Positions 10,419 to 19,082 of a DNA stretch of 54,889 nucleotides are shown here, one piece after another; positions within the stretch are counted from its first letter, which is position 1; every line of letters starts with the position of its first letter. A program made the position numbers and the translations under genes. Below the pieces are notes generated by a model. That model was not told the DNA's origin. It made no database searches and saw nothing but the letters and a program-made list of their open reading frames with translations. This DNA is from Nocardiopsis trehalosi NBRC 14201 (GTDB taxonomy: Bacteria; Actinomycetota; Actinomycetes; Streptosporangiales; Streptosporangiaceae): positions 1 through 54,889 of the forward strand of contig NZ_BCRK01000018.1 of NCBI RefSeq assembly GCF_001552555.1, given 5' to 3'.

Positions 10419-10528
10419 CCCCCGCCGGGCGCTACCGGACACACCGTCCCGGTCTCCCGCCCACCGCACGCGCGGCGCCGGCCGGGGAACCGGCCGCCCC
10501 GGCCGCCCCGGGCGGGTGACCGGGCGGA

Positions 10529-11869
10529 TCAGCGGCGGCGGCCCCGGTCCGGCGGGGCGATCCGGTCGCGTCCGCCGAGGGCCGCGTCGTCGGCGGCCGC
10601 CGTGCCCGACACCCACCCCTCGTGGTCGTAGACGCCCCGGACCCGGCCGCGCACGGTCGCCGGGAACAGCTCGTCGGTGGTGTCGGCGACCTCCCGGTCG
10701 CGCGCCGCGAGAACGGGCAGCAGGTCCCCGGCGGCGGCCTCGCCCGCCGCGCGCTCCTGCTCGGCCTCGACCGCCGCCCGCAGCCGCTCGCCGACGCGCT
10801 GCGCGAACCCGTGCAGGTAGGACTGGCGGAAGGACCGCGACCGCGACCCGCCGCCCTTGCGGCCGGCCCGCCGCCCGCCGCTCAGCCCGCCGGTGGCCTG
10901 CACCAGCAGCGACGTGAACATGACCTCGACCGCGTCCAGCTCGGCGGGGAACCCGACGACGGTGCACCAGCCCAGCTCCGCGTCCCACACCGCGCGGCAC
11001 CCGTTGGCGTCGGCCACGACGTCGAGCAGCACCGCCTTGGCGTCCGGGTAGGGGTCGTCGACGGGCACCCGGCGCACCGACGGCCCCCCGGTGGCCGCCC
11101 CCGGCGCGGCGGCGAGCAGGGCGGCGTCGATGCGGTGCCGCGCCATCAGCTCCTGGGCGCGCGCGGTCAGCGCCTCGGCCTCGGCGGGGAAGTCGGTGCC
11201 CTCGGCCTTGGCGAGCAGCGCCCGCACCCGGTCGAGCGCCCGCGTGTCGACCGGCGCCCCGCTGCGCGGCCCCTCGGGGCCGGGTCCCGCCGGGCCGGGC
11301 GCCGCGCGGCGGGCGCGGCCCGGCGGCGGCCCCAGGAGCGCGACCGGCGGCACGGCCGCGGCGGCGTGCAGGGCGTCGAGCGCCCACTCGATCCACTCGG
11401 CGCGCAGGGCGTTCTCGCGGCGGGTCCACTCCCGGACGTAGTCGGCGTCGTCGCCCCACCAGGTCCGGGCGTCGGCCGCCTCGGCTCGGGCGGTCCAGTC
11501 GGCGTCGACGGTGGCCGGGTCGTGGCGGCGCAGGTCGGCGGCTACCGCGTCGGCGGTGATGCGGGCCGGCGCGGCGCCCGCCGCGCGGCGCACCTGCCGG
11601 ACCAGTTCGTCGGGCCGCCACCCGTTGTGTCCGGCGGCGGACACGGCGCCGGTGAGGCGGATGAAGAGGGCGCGGTCGGCGGCGGCGCACGCGGCCTCGT
11701 CGGGCCGCGCGGTGAGCTGGTCGACGTTCCACCGGAACCCGGCCTCGTCGCCGTCGCGGCGCGCCCGCAGCGCGGCGCCGATCAGGTCGTCCGGGGTCGC
11801 CGCCGCCCCGTCGGCCGGAGCGGCCCCCCGGTCGCCGCGCCCCGTTCCGCGGCCGTCGTCCCCGCCCAC
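10529..11869 (-). CDS. DUF2786 domain protein
   Basis: This 446-residue protein has its most recognisable part at residues about 212-250 (RALDRVRALLAKAEGTDFP...ALTARAQELMARH), the DUF2786 helical motif. A following region (DVVADANGCRAVW...VVGFPAELDAVEVMF) often accompanies it in actinomycete and phage proteins. The N-terminal half is helical and Ala/Arg/Asp-rich and the C-terminus is basic. Function is unknown; related proteins occur in phages and mobile regions, but nothing nearby suggests a prophage. The GTG start at 11869 has a GGGGGAG sequence that sits rather close (2 nt), so the exact start is uncertain. Confidence 0.75.
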   Translation of the reverse strand: MGGDDGRGTGRGDRGAAPADGAAATPDDLIGAALRARRDGDEAGFRWNVDQLTARPDEAACAAADRALFIRLTGAVSAAGHNGWRPDELVRQVRRAAGAAPARITADAVAADLRRHDPATVDADWTARAEAADARTWWGDDADYVREWTRRENALRAEWIEWALDALHAAAAVPPVALLGPPPGRARRAAPGPAGPGPEGPRSGAPVDTRALDRVRALLAKAEGTDFPAEAEALTARAQELMARHRIDAALLAAAPGAATGGPSVRRVPVDDPYPDAKAVLLDVVADANGCRAVWDAELGWCTVVGFPAELDAVEVMFTSLLVQATGGLSGGRRAGRKGGGSRSRSFRQSYLHGFAQRVGERLRAAVEAEQERAAGEAAAGDLLPVLAARDREVADTTDELFPATVRGRVRGVYDHEGWVSGTAAADDAALGGRDRIAPPDRGRRR

Positions 11870-12005
11870 GTCTCCCCCACTCGCGTCGTCCCGGCCCGCG
11901 ACCGGGCCTCCCCCATGGTCGCAGCCCCGCCGCCCCGCCGGAACCGGGCGGCGGCGCGCCCGGGGATAGCGTGGGCGGGACCACAGGCGAGCGGGAGGAC
12001 GGCGT

Positions 12006-12416
12006 ATGGGTGCGGAACACGTTCCGGCGGCGGTGCGGGCGGACGTGGAGTCCCGCGCACGCGGGTCGGCGGAGCTGGTCGACCGGCTGGTGGCGGGGGT
12101 CGGCGGCGCGTTGGGCTCGCGCGCCGTGTACGGCGAACCGGTGCGGCAGGGGGACGTGACCGTCGTCCCGGTCGCGCGCGTGTTCTACGGGTTCGGCGGC
12201 GGCACCGACCCGGGTGCCGGGGGCCGCGACGGGCTGGGCGCCGGCGGGTCGGCGCGGCCGCTCGGCTTCATCGTGCTGCGCGACGGGCAGGCGGAGTTCC
12301 GCCCCATCCGCACCCCGGCCGTGGCGATCGTGGTCCCGCTGGCGCTGATCGCCGGCGCGACCGCCGCCCGGATCGTCGGCACGGTGATGCGCCACCGGGG
12401 CGCCGCCCGGCGCTGA
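12006..12416 (+). CDS. YtfJ/GerW-family protein
   Basis: This 136-residue protein has the YtfJ signature: VYGEPVRQGDVTVVPVARV followed by the glycine-rich YGFGGG stretch, and FIVLRDGQAEFRPI. The C-terminus (AIVVPLALIAGATAARIVG) is a probable membrane segment, unlike the shorter Bacillus protein. YtfJ/GerW is needed for spore germination in Bacillus; the actinomycete relatives have no firm role. The start has GGAGGAC about 7 nt upstream. Confidence 0.8.
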   Translation: MGAEHVPAAVRADVESRARGSAELVDRLVAGVGGALGSRAVYGEPVRQGDVTVVPVARVFYGFGGGTDPGAGGRDGLGAGGSARPLGFIVLRDGQAEFRPIRTPAVAIVVPLALIAGATAARIVGTVMRHRGAARR

Positions 12417-12478
12417 CGGCGGACCGCGGCCGGGCCGTCCGGGCGGGGCCCGGACCGGCGCGGTCGGCGGCACGGGGG

Positions 12479-12946
12479 TCAGGACTCGCAGGCGGCGCCG
12501 TCGCCGTCGCGGTCGAGGTGCGCCCCGTATCCGGGGTCGCCGGCGTAGAGCGGGGCGGCACCGGCGGCCTCGGCGTCGGCGCAGGTGTCGTAGTGGACGT
12601 CGGGCACGACGGGGTCCGGGAGGGGTGCGGGCGCCTCCTGTTCGGGCGCCGGTTCGGGTTCGGGTTCGGGCTCCGGTTCGGACTCCGGCTCCGGTTCGGG
12701 GGGATCGGCGGTGACCGTCGCCGTAGTGGTGGTCTCGACCGTCGCGGTGGCCGTGGCGGTCACCGTCGCCGTGGGGGCGGCGGCCGTGCCGCCGCCCGCC
12801 GCGGCCCCCAGCAGGGAGACGCAGCCGACGAGGAGGAACAGCAGCACGGCGGCGCCGCCGCAGCCGATCGCGACGCGGGCGCCGGGGCCGAGCCGGTCGG
12901 CGGGCCGGGGGGCGGAGGTGCGGCCGGGGGATGGGTGCATGGGCAC
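12479..12946 (-). CDS. Membrane-anchored Excalibur calcium-binding protein
   Basis: This 155-residue protein has a short N-terminal cytoplasmic part, one transmembrane segment (VAIGCGGAAVLLFLLVGCV), a Thr/Ala/Val-rich stretch, a long Glu-Pro repeat spacer, and a C-terminal Excalibur domain ending in DRDGDGAACES, whose Asp residues resemble an EF-hand calcium loop. The EP spacer probably lets the domain reach through the cell wall. The GTG at 12946 is chosen because AGGAG lies 10 nt upstream; the ATG two codons later would be 16 nt away. Excalibur domains often ride on extracellular nucleases or peptidases, but no catalytic domain is present here. Confidence 0.85.
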   Translation of the reverse strand: MPMHPSPGRTSAPRPADRLGPGARVAIGCGGAAVLLFLLVGCVSLLGAAAGGGTAAAPTATVTATATATVETTTTATVTADPPEPEPESEPEPEPEPEPAPEQEAPAPLPDPVVPDVHYDTCADAEAAGAAPLYAGDPGYGAHLDRDGDGAACES

Positions 12947-13180
12947 GTCCAGGGGTCTCCTGCCGCGCCCGAGCGGGGGGCGGAGCGGGGCGTTCGGGGG
13001 ATGGCGCGGGGAGTACCGCGCCGCGCTGTCCGCGAGGGACCGGAGTGCGCCCCGTTGCACGGGGTGCGCGTTGGACGCCGCGCCACCCGTCCCGGTTGTC
13101 CCGATCGCCGGGTTCGGCCACCTTGTCTCCGCACGTCACAGCGCGGGCACCGAGGGTCGCCCCGCCCCCGGGAACGCCGA

Positions 13181-13210
13181 CGGGCCCCGTACGCGTACGT
13201 ACGGGGCCCG
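13181..13210 (-). terminator. Terminator of the cold-shock gene
   Basis: A perfect 13-bp stem (13181-13193 with 13198-13210) with a 4-nt loop lies 12 bases after the cold-shock stop codon. It is followed on the minus strand by TCGGCGTTCCC. Confidence 0.85.
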
Positions 13211-13222
13211 CTGGACGACTAC

Positions 13223-13426
13223 TTAGAGAGCGACGACGTTCTCCGCCTGGGGGCCCTTGGCGCCGGCGACGATGTCGAACTCGACGCGCTGGTTCTCCTC
13301 CAGGTTGCGGAAGCCGTTGCCCGCGATGGCGCTGTAGTGGACGAACGCGTCGCCACTGCCGTCGTCGGGGGCGATGAAGCCGAAGCCCTTTTCGCCGTTG
13401 AACCACTTCACGGTGCCCTGAGCCAT
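13223..13426 (-). CDS. cspA: Cold-shock protein (CspA family)
   Basis: This 67-residue OB-fold RNA chaperone carries RNP1 (KGFGFI) and RNP2 (FVHYSAI), which bind single-stranded RNA and DNA. The start at 13426 has AAGGAG 5 nt upstream, which outweighs the longer frame. The leader is unusually structured: an intrinsic terminator with a real U-tract lies about 70 nt before the start codon, preceded by a small upstream reading frame. This suggests control by attenuation. A strong hairpin ends the transcript. Confidence 0.95.
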   Translation of the reverse strand: MAQGTVKWFNGEKGFGFIAPDDGSGDAFVHYSAIAGNGFRNLEENQRVEFDIVAGAKGPQAENVVAL

Positions 13427-13450
13427 GCTGTCTCCTTCGGTGACTCTGCT

Positions 13451-13474
13451 CGGACGCGCACGGTGCAGCGTCCG
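13451..13474 (-). promoter_or_regulatory. Second hairpin in the cold-shock leader
   Basis: CGGACGC (13451-13457) and GCGTCCG (13468-13474) form a 7-bp stem just upstream of the ribosome site at 13432-13437. It may govern translation or stabilise the leader. Confidence 0.45.
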
Positions 13475-13498
13475 ATCGTTGTCGCGAGCCGTTCCCCG

Positions 13499-13536
13499 AA
13501 AAAGAAAACGCCCGCCGGCCAACAACTCCGCGGGCG
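13499..13536 (-). promoter_or_regulatory. Intrinsic terminator (attenuator) inside the cold-shock leader
   Basis: On the minus strand CGCCCGC (13536-13530) pairs with GCGGGCG (13515-13509) across a 14-nt loop and is followed at once by TTTTCTTTTT (13508-13499). A U-tract this clear is rare in this window. Because the gene on the other side is divergent, the only transcript that can read it is the cold-shock mRNA leader. Confidence 0.65.
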
Positions 13537-13708
13537 ATACACGAACACCATCAACTGCGAAATCACGACTAACAACTCCTTGAAAGCTACCACGCGTCCC
13601 ACGGCCGCGCCAGCGTCGCGCACGTGTCCCCCGTCACTCCCGGTCGGCGGGCCCGGTGCGGGATCATGGGGCGCGGTGCCGGATCGGCACCGCGAGGACG
13701 AGGAAGAG

Positions 13709-14185
13709 GTGAGGACGACGGACGTCCAGCGGTTGGCCGCGCGGGTCCGCGCGGCGTGCCTGGGGCCCGCGGGGGCCGAGGCCGTGCGGCGGCAGATCGA
13801 CGCGATCGCGCGCGTCCTCGCGGAGCACGCCGACGCGTTCGGCTACGACCCCGGGGCGCTCTCCCCCGAGCAGGCCGACGCCCTGCAGGACGCCTACCTG
13901 TCCGAACGGGACCTGCCCGTGGTCGAGGCCGACGACATCCGCGACATCCACGAGGCCCACGAGCCGGACGCGATCCCGCACAACAGCGACATCGCGGTGC
14001 TGGCCGTGGACCCGCACGACTGGACCGGCTACACCGTCACGAGCGCGGGCGAGGCCGAGCGCCAGGGCATGGCGGTCCTCTACACGGCGGCGCGCCTGGC
14101 CGAGCGCCTGTCGGGCGCCGATCTGACCGACGACCTGGCCGAGGACATCGCCTGGGAGGTCACCAGCGAGGTCTCCCCCGCCTGA
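13709..14185 (+). CDS. Acidic protein of unknown function
   Basis: This 158-residue acidic, Ala/Asp/Glu-rich, probably helical protein starts at GTG with GAGGA about 10 nt upstream. A distinctive stretch is DIRDIHEAHEPDAIPHNSDIAVLAVDPHDWTGYTVTSAGEAERQ (split here at position 115). No signal peptide or membrane segment is seen and I do not recognise the family. It is divergent from the cold-shock gene and 113 bp upstream of the helicase-like gene on the same strand. Confidence 0.7.
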   Translation: MRTTDVQRLAARVRAACLGPAGAEAVRRQIDAIARVLAEHADAFGYDPGALSPEQADALQDAYLSERDLPVVEADDIRDIHEAHEPDAIPHNSDIAVLAVDPHDWTGYTVTSAGEAERQGMAVLYTAARLAERLSGADLTDDLAEDIAWEVTSEVSPA

Positions 14186-14298
14186 ACCCCGGCGCGCGCG
14201 TCCGGCGCGCGGCCTCGGGGCCCGGCAGCGGGGAGATCGGGCACCGCTCCCGAGGGGTTCGGCCGAACGGGCCGCACGCCCAGGGTCACCGGGAGAGA

Positions 14299-17200
14299 AT
14301 GACCCATGACCCTTCGTGGTATCCGTCGTCCGACCTCCCACCGTGGGGCCGCCCGGTGGGGTGCGGGGGTGCGGCGCCCGTGACCTCCCGCGACGCCCTT
14401 CCCCGCGGCCCACGCCCACCGGCCGAGAGCGCGGCCGGGCCCCCGCCCCGCGACCGGCGGCACGGCGGCGCCGGGTCCGCCGCCCCCGCCGCGCTGCGCG
14501 ACCGCGCCGAGGCCCTGTACCGCCACCTGCGCGACGCCGAGCGGCGCGCCCGCGCCGACGGCCGCCTGATCGACCTGCGCGCCGCACCCGGTTCGGCGGC
14601 CGGTGCCGTCCTGCTGCCGCTGCGGGCCGAGCCGCTGTTCAGCGGCGCCGCGGACACCCTCGCGGTGCCGGGCGCCGCGGCGCGGCCGCTCCGCTCCCCC
14701 GGCGGGGACGGCGCGGTGCTGCGTTACGGCTACCCGCTCGTCGTGCTGCCCGGCGCCCCGGACGGCGCCGCGCCGCGCGCGGTCCCGCTGTTCACGGTGG
14801 ACGTCGCGGCGGTGCCCGGCGGCCCCGGCCTGCGGCTGCGGGCCACCGGCCCGCCCGGGGTATCGCCGGCCCTGCTGGAGGCGGTCGGCGTCGACCGCGC
14901 CGACGACCGCGCCGCGCTGCTCCGGGTGCCCCGGTCGGCCGGGGGCGGCTCCGGGCGCCCCGCCGCGATCGCCGACCTGGCGGGCACGGCGCGGGCGCTG
15001 CTCGACCGGCTCGACGTCGGCCGGGTGCACGACATCGACCCGGAGCGGCTCTCGACCGCGCCCATGGGCGACCGGCCGCTCGCCGGGGCGCACAACACCG
15101 CCGTCCTGCTGCGCGTCGACGCCGGACCCGGCTGCGCGGTCCCCGACGACCTCGACCCCGCGCACCCCGACGGCCCGCGCCTGGAGGAGGTGGCCGGGAC
15201 GGCGCTGGCGGCACTGCTCGGCGCGGACGACCCGCAGCCGGCCGCGCCCGTGGTCCCGGTCGCGGCGGGCGCGGTGGCGGAGTCCCACCACGCGGTCCTG
15301 CGGTCGGTGCTGCGCCACCGGCTCACGGTGGCGGCGGCCCCGCCGGGCACGGGCGCCGACGGCCTGGTCGGGGCCGTCCTGCGGACCGCCGCCGCAGCGG
15401 GCCGCAGCGTCCTGCTGGTCTGCGGCGACGAACGGGTCCTCGACCGGGCGGCCCGGCAGGCGGCGGCCGCGCCCGCGCTCCCCCTGATCCGGGTCTGCGG
15501 CGGCGCCCGGCACCGGGCCGACGAGGCCCGCGTCCTGGCGGCCCTGCTGCGCCGCGCCCCCGCCGACCCCGCCGCCCCGGGCGCCCACCGGTCCACCGCG
15601 CACGACACCTGGGCGGCGGTGCGCGGGGCGTGGCGGGCGCTGGACACCGCCGCGTCGGCCGGCCGCGACCTCGCCCGGCTGGCCGGTGAGCGGCGCCGCA
15701 TGGCCGGCCTCGGCTGGGACGCCGACGCCCTGTTCGGCCCCGGCGACCCGGCGGTGTGGCTGCGGCGGCTCGACCGCGCCCTGGCCGGCGGGCTCGGCGG
15801 CGCGTCGCACCGCGCGGCCGTCCGCCGCGAACTGGGGGTCGACCCGTCCCCGTGGAACCTGGACCGGCTGCGGTGGCTGGCCGCCGTCGAGACCGAGTGG
15901 CGGGTGGCCCTCGACCGCGCGGACCGCACCGGGCCGCCGGAGCGGTCGACCGCCGGCCTCGCGACCGCCCTCGCGGCCCACCGCCGCGCCGCCGCCGAGC
16001 ACCTGGCGACCGCCGTCGACGCGCGGGCCGCCCTCGGCCGCACGGCCGTGGCCCGCCGCCTGGAGAGCCTGAACTGGCACCGCGACGCCGCCGCGCCGGG
16101 GGTCGGCCCGCTGCTGACGGCGGTCCCCGCGTGGGCGGCCACGCCGGCGTCGGCGCGCGGGCTGCCCGCGTCGGCGGCCCGGTTCGACCTCGTTGTGGTG
16201 GCCGCCGCCGACCGGCTGCCGGCGGCCGACCTGCCGCCCCTGCTGTACCGGGGCGCGCGGGCGCTGGTCGTCGGCGACCCCGCCGCGCCCGCACCGCCGG
16301 AGCCCCCGGCCGCGCGGTGGCCGCAGGGGCTCGACCCCCTCCGGTCGGCCGCCTCGGCCTATGGGGCGGCGGAGGCGGCGGTCGGGGCCACCGGGCGCCG
16401 GCCCGTCTGGCTCGACGAGCACGACCGCTGCCACCCGGCCGTCGCCCGGCCGGCGGCCCGCCACCTCTACGGCGGCCGGGTGGCGGTGCGCAGCGACCCC
16501 GCCGAGCGCCCCGACCCCCTGGCGGCCGGGCCGGGCTCCCGCGGCGGCGGCACGGGTCCGGACGGCGGCGCGGCGCGGATCGCGCCGTGGCAGCACGTGG
16601 CGGGGGTGTGCGAACCCGTTCTGGGCGGGTCGTGCCGCAACCGGGCCGAGGCGGCGGCCGCCGCCGACCTCGTGCGCCGGCTCGACGCCCTGCTGCCCGA
16701 AGGGGTGCGGGTGGGCGTCCACACCCCGTTCCAGCCGCAGGCGGCGCTGCTGCGCCGGCTGCTGGCGGGGCGGCCGCCCCGGCGCGCGGTCCGCGTGGGC
16801 GGGACGGCGCCGTTCGCCGACGACGTCGAGGACGCGGTGGACGTCATGGTGCTCTCCCCCGCGTGCGCGGGCGACGACCCGCCGCACCGGGTGCTCGCGG
16901 CGGCCCGGGCCGCCGCGAGCTGGGCCGTGCCGCTCACCCGGACCCTGGCGCGGCTCATCGTCGTGGGCGACCGCGGCCTCTGGGGCGGCGACGACGGCGT
17001 CCTCGGCGACCTGTGCCGGGCCGCCGGGCAGGAGGCGGTGGCACCCCCGCCCGGCGCGGCGGCCGCCGCCCTGGCGGCCGCGCTGCGGGAGCGGGGCGCG
17101 GCGGTGGCGGTCGGCCCCGAGTACCAGGGCGTGCCCGCCGACCTGGCCGTGCACGGGCCGCGCGGCACGGTGCTCGTGCTGGTCGACCGGGCGCCCACCG

Positions 17201-17340
17201 GGGCGGCGCTGCGCCGCCTGCTCGACCACCGCGCCCTGGTGGCCCGGGTGTCGGGGCTGCCCGCCGTGCGCGTGCCCGCCTGGCGCTGCCTGCACGACCC
17301 CGCCGGGACGGCCGCCGGGATCGCGGCGGACGTCGGGTGA
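14299..17340 (+). CDS. SF1 (Upf1/DNA2-type) helicase-like protein with degenerate ATPase motifs
   Basis: This is a 1013-residue protein. The layout of an SF1 AAA-helicase can be followed, but key residues are replaced. The P-loop position reads APPGTGADG (347-355), lacking the Lys-Thr of GKT. The Walker B position reads FDLVVVAAADR (629 on) instead of VDEAS. Motif III is VGDPAAPAPP (from 658), the DRCHPAVA block is kept, and motif VI is LTRTLARLIVVGD (879 on). The C-terminal about 80 residues (PADLAVHGPRGTVLVLVD...AVRVPAWRCL) look like a Vsr/PD-(D/E)XK nuclease fold, also without its Glu/Lys. I infer a helicase that has lost ATP hydrolysis. The frame is open over 3 kb with normal codon use, so it does not look like a decaying pseudogene. 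Confidence 0.7.
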   Translation: MTHDPSWYPSSDLPPWGRPVGCGGAAPVTSRDALPRGPRPPAESAAGPPPRDRRHGGAGSAAPAALRDRAEALYRHLRDAERRARADGRLIDLRAAPGSAAGAVLLPLRAEPLFSGAADTLAVPGAAARPLRSPGGDGAVLRYGYPLVVLPGAPDGAAPRAVPLFTVDVAAVPGGPGLRLRATGPPGVSPALLEAVGVDRADDRAALLRVPRSAGGGSGRPAAIADLAGTARALLDRLDVGRVHDIDPERLSTAPMGDRPLAGAHNTAVLLRVDAGPGCAVPDDLDPAHPDGPRLEEVAGTALAALLGADDPQPAAPVVPVAAGAVAESHHAVLRSVLRHRLTVAAAPPGTGADGLVGAVLRTAAAAGRSVLLVCGDERVLDRAARQAAAAPALPLIRVCGGARHRADEARVLAALLRRAPADPAAPGAHRSTAHDTWAAVRGAWRALDTAASAGRDLARLAGERRRMAGLGWDADALFGPGDPAVWLRRLDRALAGGLGGASHRAAVRRELGVDPSPWNLDRLRWLAAVETEWRVALDRADRTGPPERSTAGLATALAAHRRAAAEHLATAVDARAALGRTAVARRLESLNWHRDAAAPGVGPLLTAVPAWAATPASARGLPASAARFDLVVVAAADRLPAADLPPLLYRGARALVVGDPAAPAPPEPPAARWPQGLDPLRSAASAYGAAEAAVGATGRRPVWLDEHDRCHPAVARPAARHLYGGRVAVRSDPAERPDPLAAGPGSRGGGTGPDGGAARIAPWQHVAGVCEPVLGGSCRNRAEAAAAADLVRRLDALLPEGVRVGVHTPFQPQAALLRRLLAGRPPRRAVRVGGTAPFADDVEDAVDVMVLSPACAGDDPPHRVLAAARAAASWAVPLTRTLARLIVVGDRGLWGGDDGVLGDLCRAAGQEAVAPPPGAAAAALAAALRERGAAVAVGPEYQGVPADLAVHGPRGTVLVLVDRAPTGAALRRLLDHRALVARVSGLPAVRVPAWRCLHDPAGTAAGIAADVG

Positions 17341-17357
17341 GGGCCCGGCGGCGCGGG

Positions 17358-17993
17358 TCAGGCGCGGGGGGCGACCGCCTGGCCGGCACCGTCGACGGGG
17401 GCGGCCGGGGCCGCGGCGGCGGGGGCCGCCGGCGCCACCGGGGCGGGCGCCGCCGGGTGGGCCGGGCGGGCCAGCATGCGGTCGATCAGCGCGAGCGCGA
17501 TGGCCGAGACCACGAAGGTCAGGTGCAGCACGGTCTGCCACAGCATCGTCTGCACGTCGGTGCGCGACGCCTCGATGAACGTCTTCAGCAGGTGGATGGA
17601 GGAGATGCCGATGATCGCCGTCGCCAGCTTCACCTTGAGGATGTTGGCGTTGACGTGGTCGAGCCACTCCGGCTGGTCGGGGTGGTCGTCCAGGTTGATG
17701 CGCGACACGAACGTCTCGTAGCCGCCGACGATGACCATGATCAGCAGGTTGGCCACCATCACGACGTCGACCAGGCCGAGGATGATCAGCATGATCGAGG
17801 TCTCGTCGACGTGGCCCGCCGCGACCTCCGCGATGAGGTGCCACAGCTCCTGCATGAACAGCCAGACGTACACCCCCTGCGCGACGATGAGCCCCAGGTA
17901 GAGGGGGACCTGCAGCCAGCGGCTGAGGAACATCAGGTAGCCCAGGCTCAGGCGGCCGGTGGCCATCGAGGGGGCGGGGGGCATCTCGGTCAT
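17358..17993 (-). CDS. UPF0114 (YqhA-family) membrane protein
   Basis: This 211-residue integral membrane protein has about four hydrophobic segments and the family blocks RWLQVPLYLGLIVAQ, ILGLVDVVMVANLLIMVIVGGYE and NILKVKLATAIIGISSIHLLKTF. The C-terminal 35 residues are an Ala/Pro-rich cytoplasmic tail not present in E. coli YqhA. The role of this family is unknown. It is a single-gene unit convergent with the helicase-like gene. Confidence 0.9.
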   Translation of the reverse strand: MTEMPPAPSMATGRLSLGYLMFLSRWLQVPLYLGLIVAQGVYVWLFMQELWHLIAEVAAGHVDETSIMLIILGLVDVVMVANLLIMVIVGGYETFVSRINLDDHPDQPEWLDHVNANILKVKLATAIIGISSIHLLKTFIEASRTDVQTMLWQTVLHLTFVVSAIALALIDRMLARPAHPAAPAPVAPAAPAAAAPAAPVDGAGQAVAPRA

Positions 17994-18151
17994 CGCGGTG
18001 TTCTTATCTCACTGGGGGTGGAAACGGATGGTCGGCGAACAACTCTAAGGTGCTCCCGGCCTCCCTCCCCCGTCGCGCCGGTGCCGCGGCCGGGCCACCG
18101 CGCACGTCCGGGTAGAGTGCATCGGCCACCGCCGCCACGAGGAGGACCGCC

Positions 18152-19033
18152 GTGCCCGAGGGCCACACGCTGCACCGGCTCGCCGCGCACTTCACGAAGC
18201 ACTACGGCGGCGCCCGGGTGCGCGTCACCAGCCCGCAGGGGCGGTTCGCCGACGGGGCGCGCCGCATCGACGGCCGCACCCTCCTCGGCGCCGAGGCGCA
18301 CGGCAAGCAGCTCTTCTGCGCCTTCGACTCCGGCGAATGGCTCCGCGTCCACCTGGGCCTGTACGGCGCCTGGACGTTCGGCGACGCCGACGGCGAACGC
18401 CACCTGGGCGCGCCGCGCGCGGCCGGCGGCGAGCGCCGCGAACTCGCCCGCGACGCCGAGGGCTTCGTCGCCCCGCCCCCGCCGGTGGGCCAGGTGCGGG
18501 TGCGCATCGCGTCGGCGTCGGGCTGGGCCGACCTGCGCGGCCCCTCGGCGTGCGAGGTGGTGTCGGAGGAGGAGAAGCTGGCGGTGCAGGCCCGGCTGGG
18601 GCCCGACCCGCTGCGCGGCGACGCCGACCCGGAACGGGCGCGGCGGGTGGTCGCCGCGTCGCGCACCTCGATCGCCGCGCTGCTGATGCGCCAGGACGTG
18701 GTGGCCGGAATCGGCAACATCTACCGGGCGGAGTCGCTGTTCCGCGCGGGTATCGACCCCTACCGGCCGGGCCGCGCGGTCACCCGCGCCGAGTGGGACG
18801 CGCTGTGGGCCGACCTGGCGGGGCTGCTGCGCGACGGCGTCCGCGACGGCCAGATCGTCACCACCCGGCCCGAGCACCGCGCCGACCCGGACGCGTACCC
18901 GGTCGCCCGCCCCGACACGCTCTACGTCTGCTACCGCACGGGCGAGCCGTGCCGCGTGTGCGGCACGCCGGTGGCGCAGGCCGCGCTGGCGGCCCGCACC
19001 CTGTACTGGTGCCCCACCTGCCAGGCGGCGTAG
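18152..19033 (+). CDS. nei: Fpg/Nei-family DNA glycosylase (endonuclease VIII-like)
   Basis: This 293-residue bifunctional glycosylase/AP lyase excises oxidised pyrimidines. After removal of the initiator residue, Pro1-Glu2 (PEGH) form the catalytic N-terminus. The helix-two-turn-helix has VVAGIGNIYRAESLF. The C-terminus has a zinc finger of form C-x2-C...C-x2-C (CRVCG...CPTCQ). PEGHTLHR rather than PELPEV points to the Nei branch. The GTG start has GAGGAGGA 5 nt upstream. Single gene on the plus strand. Confidence 0.93.
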   Translation: MPEGHTLHRLAAHFTKHYGGARVRVTSPQGRFADGARRIDGRTLLGAEAHGKQLFCAFDSGEWLRVHLGLYGAWTFGDADGERHLGAPRAAGGERRELARDAEGFVAPPPPVGQVRVRIASASGWADLRGPSACEVVSEEEKLAVQARLGPDPLRGDADPERARRVVAASRTSIAALLMRQDVVAGIGNIYRAESLFRAGIDPYRPGRAVTRAEWDALWADLAGLLRDGVRDGQIVTTRPEHRADPDAYPVARPDTLYVCYRTGEPCRVCGTPVAQAALAARTLYWCPTCQAA

Positions 19034-19082
19034 CGGCCCCGTGATCGAGGGGGCCGCCGCGCCGCGCGGGGCGTACGCCGGG

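Larger units (their letters stand above)
13408..13560 (-). other. Possible upstream reading frame in the cold-shock leader
   Basis: A GTG at 13560-13558 has AAGGAG 9 nt upstream and opens a 50-codon frame that runs through the attenuator and ends inside the cold-shock gene in another frame. A TAGCTT -10-like element lies just before its ribosome site. Translation of this frame would disturb the terminator stem. Whether it is translated is unknown. Confidence 0.3.

Noticed and set aside
14299-17340. Calling the helicase-like gene a pseudogene
   Set aside because: The frame is uninterrupted with normal codon use and a start codon; the loss is confined to catalytic residues.
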